48,799 nucleotides of DNA. It comes from Oscillospiraceae bacterium. GTDB taxonomy: Bacteria; Bacillota; Clostridia; Oscillospirales; Oscillospiraceae. Within the stretch, counting starts at the first letter, position 1, and every line of letters starts with the position of its first letter. Position numbers and translations under genes: made by a program. The DNA lies in contig WQWC01000011.1 of the NCBI GenBank assembly GCA_009785525.1, positions 1-48,799 on the forward strand, given 5' to 3'. The notes beneath the pieces are model-generated. The model saw nothing but the letters and a program-made list of their open reading frames with translations, made no database searches and had not been told where the DNA came from. Positions 31,779 to 38,911 of the stretch are shown in pieces.

Positions 31779-33047
31779 CTAACTGCCTCCCGCAGATTGA
31801 TCAACTTCTTCTTTCTTTGGCTTTCCCACGATCTCTTTGTCCACAAAGCGTTGCACGATAGCGCAAACCGCAAAGTCGCCGCCTATGTTGCAAACGCCCC
31901 TGGCCGGACCCGGTATCAAGCGGTCAAATCCGAGAAGCAATACAACAGCTTCCGGCGGCAGACCCAGCATTCCAAGTACCGGAACAAGCATAACGACAGC
32001 CGCGCCGGGTACGCCCGCAGCGCCGAGAGATCCTAGCGTGGCGGCTACGACAATCATAACAATTGACATTGGCTCCAACGCTATTCCGTGGACGTTAGCA
32101 ACGAATACGGTTGCTATTCCCAGATATGCTGCCGTGCCGTCCATATTTACGACGATGCCGTATGGTACAACGAAATTTCTTACCCTGTCTTTTATTCCCA
32201 TCTTACGGGCCACGTCCATTGCCACCGGCAAAGTCGCATAGCTAGAAGCTGTTGCCCAAACAAACAGTGTAGACTCTTTTGAGTATTTAAGGAAGTGCCT
32301 CATTGACATCCCGCCAATAACCTTGGCGAAAAGAAACACCTGCACGCCAAGATGTATTACTAATGTCGCGGCAAGGCACGCGGCGAGAAACGGGGCAAAC
32401 TCCAAGAGTGACGCAAGCCCCTGTCTGCCGACAAGCCAAGCCATAATTCCCATAACCCCGATAGGCATGAACCCCATTACATACGACAACACTTTTTGTA
32501 TAACATCGCTGATAGCCGTGAAAAAATCTATAAGCATTGAACTGTGCTTCTTGTTCGGAATTGCGGCTATGGCTATGCCCACAAAGATGGAAAACGCCAG
32601 AACTTGGAGCAAATCCGCCCTCGTCAGAGCTGTAAATATATTGTCCGGTACTATGCCTAAGATAACGTCCAATACGCCCGGCGCCGCCGCTACCGCACCA
32701 AGCTCCCACGCTTCATCCGGAATTATGCCGGAACCCACGTTAAACAGCGAGGCAAAACCTAATCCGATGGCAATGGCGAGTATCGAACTGATTACAAACA
32801 TAATAGTGGAGATTGCGCCCATTTTTCCAACGCTTTTGCCGCCTACATCGCCCACCGCCACAATAATCATGCTCATTACAAGCGGCAGAACAACCATGGA
32901 TACAAGCCGAACCATAAGTGTACCCAAAAACTGCAAATACGTTGCCGTTTCGCCAAGAATCAACCCAAGTACAATTCCCAGCACAAACCCGCCTAATACC
33001 TTATAAAATGTGGATACCTTCTTGTATGCCCTCCAAATGCTGCCCAT
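31779..33047 (-). CDS. DAACS-family dicarboxylate/amino-acid:cation symporter
   Basis: About 422 residues with eight or so hydrophobic segments and re-entrant loops of the GltP/DctA/SstT family. Signature stretches: a serine/alanine-rich loop (WATASSYATLPVA), the TM7 motif NMDGTAAY, and the C-terminal motif DRLIPGPARGVCNIGGD. It takes up C4-dicarboxylates, glutamate/aspartate or similar acids with Na+ or H+. The frame starts at a GTG (33056), but the ATG at 33047 is better spaced from AAAGGGTG. It stands first in the array, 49 bp before hdrB, and I infer uptake of a C4 acid such as malate, fumarate or aspartate for the downstream enzymes. Succinate/fumarate antiport is usually done by other families. 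Confidence 0.88.
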   Translation of the reverse strand: MGSIWRAYKKVSTFYKVLGGFVLGIVLGLILGETATYLQFLGTLMVRLVSMVVLPLVMSMIIVAVGDVGGKSVGKMGAISTIMFVISSILAIAIGLGFASLFNVGSGIIPDEAWELGAVAAAPGVLDVILGIVPDNIFTALTRADLLQVLAFSIFVGIAIAAIPNKKHSSMLIDFFTAISDVIQKVLSYVMGFMPIGVMGIMAWLVGRQGLASLLEFAPFLAACLAATLVIHLGVQVFLFAKVIGGMSMRHFLKYSKESTLFVWATASSYATLPVAMDVARKMGIKDRVRNFVVPYGIVVNMDGTAAYLGIATVFVANVHGIALEPMSIVMIVVAATLGSLGAAGVPGAAVVMLVPVLGMLGLPPEAVVLLLGFDRLIPGPARGVCNIGGDFAVCAIVQRFVDKEIVGKPKKEEVDQSAGGS

Positions 33048-33056
33048 CAAAGTCAC

Positions 33057-33447
33057 ACCCTTTCGCTAATTAAGCCGGATACAGCAGGCCCGTTCCAAAA
33101 TCTATGCATTATGCTTGGTCAGGTTGCTTCAGAACAGGCTCTATTCTTGCTCCCTACACATGTATGCAATATGAACAAAGTGTTCTTGCGCACGAGTGTA
33201 GTTTGACAGGAATAATAGTTGGTTAAGTATCGCATAGTGCGGGGGGTATTTCAAGACGTATAATCCACAAAATTTTCAATAAAATCAACGACTAAGCATA
33301 GTTAAGTTGCCCAAAAACCAATACGCCCTTATCTGCGGCGATAAACGTGCGAATAAAAGCAAAATATTTGTTAAAATTGACTTATGCAAGGCAACTCTTG
33401 CACAATTGCAGACATGCTTGCATTAGTTGAAGAACCTGATAGAGTGC
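33057..33447. other. Intergenic region upstream of the symporter-Hdr operon
   Basis: No gene seen. A candidate minus-strand promoter lies at 33226-33254 (given separately), which would leave a 170-base leader. A TGCAAG/CTTGCA inverted repeat at 33385-33402, with a further CTTGCAT half site near 33417, could be a regulator site. The leader contains no riboswitch that I recognise. Confidence 0.5.
33226..33254 (-). promoter_or_regulatory. Candidate promoter of the 13-kb operon
   Basis: On the minus strand TTGAAA (plus 33249-33254), 17-bp spacer, GATACT (33226-33231). It is about 180 bp before the symporter start. No other position in the gap has both hexamers with normal spacing by my reading. 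Confidence 0.4.
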
Positions 33448-33489
33448 AAAAAAAATAAGCTGCCGTGAAGTTTTTCGCGGCAACTTATT
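33448..33489 (-). terminator. Terminator of the DapF-like gene
   Basis: Arms 33454-33469 and 33474-33489 form a stem of about 16 bp with one mismatch and one wobble (AATAAGCTGCCGTGAA / TTCGCGGCAACTTATT). On the minus strand it is followed by a run of T (plus 33448-33453). It isolates the symporter-Hdr operon from genes upstream. Confidence 0.9.
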
Positions 33490-33548
33490 AGCTAAAGCCT
33501 GTGTAAAGTTTTTCAAGAACTGTTAAAAATTGCACCCTTGCCGATGAA

Positions 33549-34454
33549 TTATATTTCTAATGTAAATGTATCGCCGAATTCGATGCTTCCTGAAATACGC
33601 ACATTTTTATACATATCTCCGGCATAATCAGCCTCCACCCTGATAAGGCTGCCCGATGGCTGGAGCAGGGAAAAGTTCACACTCTCGCCAATCAAAAAAC
33701 AGTGAAGCAATCCCACGCTCGCGGCGCTGCTGCCGCAGGCTGATTCGTAAGTGCTTGTGTTCGTTGAAGCCACATGTATAAATGGATGTATTTTAAGAAC
33801 GTCCGCTATGTGTTCTAAGAATACCACGTGGCAGGTTTTGCCGCCCGGAAGAGCTTCTTCTTTAATTTTCTTTTCTAAGAAATCCAGGGCAATCTTTGTT
33901 TGTGCTTTTTTGTCTGCGTAATTGGAAAAAATATCACGGATGTAAGGCGCGGCTTGGGTTTGGGGGACGATGAGATGAGGTATGCCGCCGACGGTTACGT
34001 AATACATTCCGTCCTTCAAAGGGACAACGACCTTTGAACTATCTTCGGGTACCGGCATGTATGCCCATGCTTTCAGGCGGACGCCTTTGGAGGAGCGTGT
34101 AGTGATGAGTCCCGCCTTAATAGGCTTCTTCGAACCGGAAACTTTAATCTCAACATCGGGTCCTCCCTTATCACCGCCGAGACGCAAAGGCCCGTGGTAA
34201 TACGCCGCCGCGCAGCGGACCGCGTTAGCACAGAACTCTCCGCCAGTCATCATAAGTTGTGGTGAAGCGGATTTTGCGGTACTAATGAACCCGACCTGCT
34301 CCACTTCGCCATCCGTGTCATTTTTGTGTTTTTCAAGAATTGCGTCTTGAATAATTTTGCGTTGAGCCTCGTCTCGGGCAAGTTCGCCAAGACCTACAAC
34401 CAGCGCCGTTTTATTCCCGCCGGGTACGAAAATTTGATATTGATAGCTTGCCAT
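33549..34454 (-). CDS. Diaminopimelate-epimerase-like cofactor-independent racemase
   Basis: 301 residues with the two-cysteine DapF fold. The first catalytic cysteine is in GGEFCANAVRCAAAY (about 72-86) and the second in ESACGSSAASVGLL (about 237-250). Each sits at a domain-closing loop and together they invert a C-alpha centre without PLP. Surroundings differ from true DapF (which has CGNGxRC and ACGTGACA-like loops), so it may act on another amino acid; histidine racemases of the CntK type share such changes. AGGAGGA precedes the ATG. Single gene with its own terminator. No nicotianamine-like metallophore genes are nearby, so I keep the substrate open. Confidence 0.8.
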   Translation of the reverse strand: MASYQYQIFVPGGNKTALVVGLGELARDEAQRKIIQDAILEKHKNDTDGEVEQVGFISTAKSASPQLMMTGGEFCANAVRCAAAYYHGPLRLGGDKGGPDVEIKVSGSKKPIKAGLITTRSSKGVRLKAWAYMPVPEDSSKVVVPLKDGMYYVTVGGIPHLIVPQTQAAPYIRDIFSNYADKKAQTKIALDFLEKKIKEEALPGGKTCHVVFLEHIADVLKIHPFIHVASTNTSTYESACGSSAASVGLLHCFLIGESVNFSLLQPSGSLIRVEADYAGDMYKNVRISGSIEFGDTFTLEI

Positions 34455-34650
34455 TGTACATTCCTCCTATAATTTTTATCTTACTACATCCTATACATCA
34501 TGCGTAAACACTCTTAGAAATTTAGGAATAGATCCTCTCGCCGATTCTCACATACTATATATTCAGAATACTATGCCTAAGCAAATTTTGCAAGTATTTT
34601 TGAAACACACTGCCGCCCATTTCGGGTTTTCAGCTTTTTCACATCCGTAA

Positions 34651-35598
34651 TCATATAAACAATTCACTTAACGAGTCTCTTTCATGAATAATTTTAATTG
34701 CTTTGCCAAACAAACCCGCAACCGATATAATTTCAATTTTTTCGTTATTAAGAATGTCAGGATTGTTCACGGTATCTGTTGTATACAGTTTCCGTATCAC
34801 ACTACCATTAAGCGCGTCAATTCCTTTTTTCGTTAGCAATGCGTGTGAGACAAAAGCATATACCTCTTCCGCTCCGTTTTCTTTCAGCGTATCGGCAATT
34901 TCAGTAAGCGTGCCGCAGCTGATTGTAAAGTCATCGACTATCAGCGCGGTTTTTTTATCGACGTCGCCTATAATGCCGAGGATTTCGGCCTTTTCATCAT
35001 GCAGCGGCCTCTGCTTGTTCCCGATAACCAGCGGAACGCCGAGTTTATTTGAATAATACCGCGCGTTTTTTGTAAACCCCTCATCCGGAGAGGCTATAAC
35101 GTAATTGCTTATACCCATTCCCTTAATATAATCACAAAAAATATTTGCCGCGTAAAGATGGTCAACAGGTTTGCGGAAAAACCCCTGAATCTGCGGACTG
35201 TGCAGATCCATTGTGACAACCCTGTCCACACCGGCGGTCTCCAAACAATCGGCGCATACCCGTGCGCGGATTGACACCCTTGGTTCATCTTTTTTATCAG
35301 CCTTGGCATAGCCGAAATACGGAATAATCGCCGTTACCGAATTAACACAGGAACGTTTGAAAGCATCAATCCAGAACAGCAGTTCGACAAATTCATTGTT
35401 CGGGTTAAGTCCGATGGTCTGAACGATATACACATCCATACCCCTAACTTTTTCGCCGATTTTTACGTATGTATTGCCCTCTGAAAATGTTATTACTTCA
35501 CTTTTGTTGACAGGAATTTTAAGAAAATCGCAAACCTTTTTTGTGAACTCCTGATTTGAACTGCCGGAAAAAATTTTGATCTGAGAATCATTTCTCAT
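34651..35598 (-). CDS. prs: Ribose-phosphate pyrophosphokinase (PRPP synthetase)
   Basis: Makes PRPP from ribose 5-phosphate and ATP for nucleotide, His and Trp synthesis. The 315 residues carry family motifs: SGSSNQEF, PYFGYAKADKKDEPRVS, MDLHSPQIQGFF and the PRPP loop ALIVDDFTISCGTL (canonical VDDxxxTxGT). The ribose-5-phosphate segment reads SPDEGFTKNARYYSNKL instead of the commoner DxGGVxRAR, and the flexible-loop region is also divergent, so this is a variant class of Prs; in Clostridia such forms can be second paralogs. AAGGAGG before ATG. A terminator separates it from argS upstream. Confidence 0.9.
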   Translation of the reverse strand: MRNDSQIKIFSGSSNQEFTKKVCDFLKIPVNKSEVITFSEGNTYVKIGEKVRGMDVYIVQTIGLNPNNEFVELLFWIDAFKRSCVNSVTAIIPYFGYAKADKKDEPRVSIRARVCADCLETAGVDRVVTMDLHSPQIQGFFRKPVDHLYAANIFCDYIKGMGISNYVIASPDEGFTKNARYYSNKLGVPLVIGNKQRPLHDEKAEILGIIGDVDKKTALIVDDFTISCGTLTEIADTLKENGAEEVYAFVSHALLTKKGIDALNGSVIRKLYTTDTVNNPDILNNEKIEIISVAGLFGKAIKIIHERDSLSELFI

Positions 35599-35620
35599 AA
35601 ATTTATCCTCCTTGTTATAT

Positions 35621-35656
35621 ATAAAAACGGACGCGCAATCAATGCGCGTCCGCTTT
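35621..35656 (-). terminator. Terminator of argS
   Basis: A 9-bp perfect GC-rich stem, CGGACGCGC (35628-35636) with GCGCGTCCG (35644-35652), loop AATCAAT, and on the minus strand TTTTT plus AT-rich sequence after the stem. It lies between the argS stop and the prs ribosome site. Confidence 0.88.
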
Positions 35657-37354
35657 TTACATCTTTTCCGGCGCAGTTACGCCGAGCAAATCCAGGCAGT
35701 TCTTTATTACCGCCCGCGTTGTGTCCGCGAGTTTCAGCCGGGCCAGTAAAACATCCTGTGCCTCGCCTTTAATCCGGCAGGCAGTATAAAACCTGTGGAA
35801 CCGCGCCGCGAGCTCAATCACGTACTTGTTTATCCGCGACGGGTCATAGTCGCGGGCGGCTATCGTTATCTCTTCCGGTAAAAGGGCGATCTGCTTGATA
35901 AGGTCAATCTCCGATTCATGGGAGAGAATGCCCGTGTCGATATCGGCGCAAATTGGCGCGGAGAACCCTTCAGCGGACAGCGCGTCAATCAAGCTGCATA
36001 TTCTTGCATGGGCATATTGGACGTAATATACCGGATTCTCACTGTCCTGGCGAACGGCAAGCCCGAGGTCGAAGTTCAGATGGCTATCCGGCCGGGCGTT
36101 GAAGAAAAATCTGCACGCGTCAACAGAAATTTCGTCCAGCAAATCGTTCAACGACATGGCCTTACCGGTGCGCTTTGAGACTTTGATTGTCTCACCGTCC
36201 CGTGTCAGGCGTACCATCTGCATGATGAGAAAATGGTATTTCTCGCCATCAATGCCGAAAGCCGTGCAAAGCTGCGGGGCGGTCATCGTGGTTATCAGGC
36301 GGATTGCGTGTCCGTGGTGATCCGCCCCCCAGATGTCGATTGCCTTGTCAAAGCCGCGGTCAAGCTTCTCGCGATGATACGCAATATCAACGGCAAAATA
36401 CCCGTAAAACCCGTTTGAGCGTACGAGAACCTCATCTTTATCCGCGCCGAGTTCTGTATTTTTCAGCCACAGCGCACCGTCTTTTTCATATGTCAAACCA
36501 GCTTGTTTCAGAAGCTTCACAGTCTCGTCAATATACCCGTTCTCATGCAGAGAACTCTCATGGAACCACCGGTCGAAACGGATCCTATACCGCTCAAGAT
36601 GTTCTTTCATCAGTGCGATGTTATAAGGCAGGGCGAATTCCGTGAATTTTTGCAGACGTTCATCTTCCGGCAGATCCTTGAGCTTGTCCCCTTCGGCGTC
36701 ACGAATCAATTGTGCCAGCTCGCGGATATCGTCCCCGTGATAGCCGTCGTCTGGGAACTCGAAGTTTTCCTCACCGACAATCAGCTGCATGTACCGGGCG
36801 TTGATTGACCGGCCGAATATTTCTATCTGATTGCCGGCGTCGTTGACTAAAAACTCGCGCCAGACATTGTACCCGGCACGTTCGAGTATTGCCGACAGCG
36901 TATCGCCCAGAACGCCGCCCCTGGCATTGCCGATTGTCATCGGTCCCGTCGGATTTGCCGAGACGAACTCGACCATCACGCGCCGACCTTGTCCGATATC
37001 GACGGAGCCGTAATCACCGCCCATGGCCTCAACCTCACGTATAACCTCGCCATACCATTTGTCAGACAGGACGAAATTGATATACCCTGGCCCCGCGATT
37101 GAAAAGGAGGTGAAGAAACTCCCATCAAGGTCTATATGTTCGCAGAGAATCTCCGCGATTTTCCGGGGCGGCAGCCGCAATGTCTTTGCAGCCGCCATGG
37201 CGTGGGTGGAGGCGTAATCCCCATGAGATGTATCGCGCGGGATTTCCACCGCACCGGAGAGCGCCTCACCTTCAGGCAGTTCGCCTGATGATTGAGCCTT
37301 ATTGTATGCGTTATTAATAAGTTTATCTATCTGCTTCTTTGCTTTATCTATCAT
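35657..37354 (-). CDS. argS: Arginyl-tRNA synthetase
   Basis: Class I aminoacyl-tRNA synthetase that charges tRNA-Arg. 565 residues. The HIGH signature is in the variant form SANPTGPMTIGNARGG (about 130-146), where TIGN replaces HxGH, as in many Firmicutes. The KMSKS region appears as KVSKRTGKAMSL. An N-terminal ArgS additional domain (about 1-85) and a C-terminal anticodon-binding DALR domain (about 450-565) frame the catalytic core. Follows the DUF1934 gene as in Bacillus ywiB-argS, with repeat element C between them. Ends at a strong terminator. Confidence 0.96.
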   Translation of the reverse strand: MIDKAKKQIDKLINNAYNKAQSSGELPEGEALSGAVEIPRDTSHGDYASTHAMAAAKTLRLPPRKIAEILCEHIDLDGSFFTSFSIAGPGYINFVLSDKWYGEVIREVEAMGGDYGSVDIGQGRRVMVEFVSANPTGPMTIGNARGGVLGDTLSAILERAGYNVWREFLVNDAGNQIEIFGRSINARYMQLIVGEENFEFPDDGYHGDDIRELAQLIRDAEGDKLKDLPEDERLQKFTEFALPYNIALMKEHLERYRIRFDRWFHESSLHENGYIDETVKLLKQAGLTYEKDGALWLKNTELGADKDEVLVRSNGFYGYFAVDIAYHREKLDRGFDKAIDIWGADHHGHAIRLITTMTAPQLCTAFGIDGEKYHFLIMQMVRLTRDGETIKVSKRTGKAMSLNDLLDEISVDACRFFFNARPDSHLNFDLGLAVRQDSENPVYYVQYAHARICSLIDALSAEGFSAPICADIDTGILSHESEIDLIKQIALLPEEITIAARDYDPSRINKYVIELAARFHRFYTACRIKGEAQDVLLARLKLADTTRAVIKNCLDLLGVTAPEKM

Positions 37355-37366
37355 TTCAGACCCCCT

Positions 37367-37447
37367 GTGCAGGGGCTGATGCTCACATCAGCCCGTCCTC
37401 AGCAATTAATCTATTTTCGGGACGATGTGGGCATCGTCCCCTACGGG
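37367..37447. repeat. Intergenic palindromic element, copy C
   Basis: Two hairpins in opposite orientation: GGGGCTGATG-CTCA-CATCAGCCC (about 37372-37394) and GGGACGATG-TGGG-CATCGTCCC (about 37419-37441), closed by AGGGG on the left and CCCCTACGG on the right. Stem bases differ from other copies but still pair. Located between the DUF1934 gene and argS. Confidence 0.82.
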
Positions 37448-37459
37448 TTCCAGACATAC

Positions 37460-37879
37460 TTATTGCGCCCTGATATCAATTTTAAACAGATTGCGGCTGA
37501 CCGCCACGTTGTCTACCTCAATGTCGTACCTAATCTCAAGACTCCCACCGTCGTCGCGCATGTTTTTTTTGATACTGTGCGTGTCTATACCCATCGTCAC
37601 AGCGCCGAACGGTGTATCAAACAGGAAGTGGTGCTTTTGATTCTCCGCGAAGATCATGTCCCCGTTAAGTCCGCCGCCCCGTCGCAGAACTACGCGTTCC
37701 GGTTCCACGTCGAACGTTGTCAAAAGCCCGTTGTAGCCTGTGAGCTCGCTTTCAACGTAGCTGAATTTGGATATTCCGTTTTCCTGTAAATACTCACCGT
37801 CAGTCATAAGCTCAAACCCATCCGAATCTTCGTCCGGCGCGGCGTGAGTGCCTTTAATTGAAATCATAACTTTTTTCAT
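37460..37879 (-). CDS. DUF1934 family beta-barrel protein (YwiB-like)
   Basis: 139 residues, all-beta, with the DUF1934 pattern: KKVMISIKGTH at the start, a central FSYVESELTGYNGLLTTF and VVLRRGG, then HHFLFDTPFGAVTMGIDTHSI near the end. Calycin-like fold, no catalytic role known. In Bacillus the homologous ywiB precedes argS, as here. A ribosome site AGGTGG precedes the ATG. Probably cotranscribed with murI upstream and argS downstream, although element C sits in between. Confidence 0.88.
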   Translation of the reverse strand: MKKVMISIKGTHAAPDEDSDGFELMTDGEYLQENGISKFSYVESELTGYNGLLTTFDVEPERVVLRRGGGLNGDMIFAENQKHHFLFDTPFGAVTMGIDTHSIKKNMRDDGGSLEIRYDIEVDNVAVSRNLFKIDIRAQ

Positions 37880-37926
37880 TCTTTGCCACCTATTTCTTTG
37901 TATCTGTTAATCTGTGCTCGCATAAA

Positions 37927-38736
37927 CTATTCCAGCGTTATCTGCTCAACCAACCCGCACATGTCGGATTCCAGAAATCGTGATGCTAGAGTTGAAAACC
38001 CCTCCGCGCTGTCTGTAACGAAGTATCTGGCGTTGCCGCGGCCCGGGTTTTCAGAGAGCATGTCTCTCTGGCGAAGATCCCCGGCGACAAGCCGCGCTGT
38101 CTCCGCGCCGGAATCAACAAGCAAAACGCCTGAACCCATGATTTTTGATATTACATCGCGCAGAAGAGGATAGTGTGTGCAGCCGAGGATCAGCGTATCA
38201 ATGCCTTTTTCGCGCAATGGCAACAGATAATCCTCCGCTATGGCTAATGCCGCGATATCGTCGGCTTCGTATCTGCCATTTTCGACAAGCGGGACAAAAA
38301 GCGGACAGGCTATGGAAAAAACTTCAAGTGCGGGATTCGCTTCTCTTACAGCCGTCTCATATGCGCCGCTGCGTATTGTCGCCTGAGTCCCGATAACGCC
38401 GATTTTGCCGTTCTTTGTATTCAACGCGGCCGACCGGGCGGGGGCGCTAACAACCTCGTAAACAGGTATATCGTATGAACGATCTAGCACGTCGAACGCA
38501 GATGTACAGGCGGTGTTGCAGGCTATAACCATCGCTTTTATGTCAAAGCCTGCGAGAAACTCAGCATCCTGCGAGGAGTATCTGATTATCGTTTCCTTTG
38601 AGCGCGAGCCGTAAGGTACCCTGCCGGTGTCGCCTAAGTAAATAATATCCTCACCCGGTAGAAATTCTGAGAGTTTTTTCACAGTGGTAAGCCCGCCAAG
38701 CCCGGAATCAAAGACCCCGATAGGTCTTGCATCCAT
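37927..38736 (-). CDS. murI: Glutamate racemase
   Basis: Makes D-glutamate for peptidoglycan. The two catalytic cysteines are in VIACNTACTSAF and LILGCTHYPLL; the N-terminus PIGVFDSGLGGLT is diagnostic. The frame is open up to 38853, but the ATG at 38736 is preferred: it has AAAGGGG 7 bases upstream and removes a 39-residue, unrelated leader. About 269 residues. Divergent from the clostripain-like gene. Followed 47 bp later by the DUF1934 gene. Confidence 0.95.
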   Translation of the reverse strand: MDARPIGVFDSGLGGLTTVKKLSEFLPGEDIIYLGDTGRVPYGSRSKETIIRYSSQDAEFLAGFDIKAMVIACNTACTSAFDVLDRSYDIPVYEVVSAPARSAALNTKNGKIGVIGTQATIRSGAYETAVREANPALEVFSIACPLFVPLVENGRYEADDIAALAIAEDYLLPLREKGIDTLILGCTHYPLLRDVISKIMGSGVLLVDSGAETARLVAGDLRQRDMLSENPGRGNARYFVTDSAEGFSTLASRFLESDMCGLVEQITLE

Positions 38737-38853
38737 ATGAGAACCCCTTTCGTCACGCATTTTATTATAATATGCCATAATCGCAAATAATACAAGTGCA
38801 AATATTCCGCCCGTGCCGAATTTATTACCAAATTTTAATTGTGAATTATGCAT

Positions 38854-38882
38854 TTAATATTACGGTTATACTACAATATAAT
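38854..38882 (+). promoter_or_regulatory. Putative promoter of the clostripain-like gene
   Basis: TTAATA (38854-38859), 17-bp spacer, TATAAT (38877-38882), about 30 bases upstream of the start codon. The -10 is perfect, the -35 weaker (4 of 6). Confidence 0.5.
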
Positions 38883-38911
38883 CGCTTTACTTTCGGGAGG
38901 ATATTTCACAA

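Noticed and set aside
32323-33006. 227-codon plus-strand frame opposite the symporter
   Set aside because: Antisense of a membrane protein gives a Thr/Ile/Pro-rich frame; no ribosome site.
38737-38853. 39-residue N-terminal extension of murI
   Set aside because: It contains the murI promoter/leader region; the ATG at 38736 has a proper ribosome site and gives the family N-terminus.
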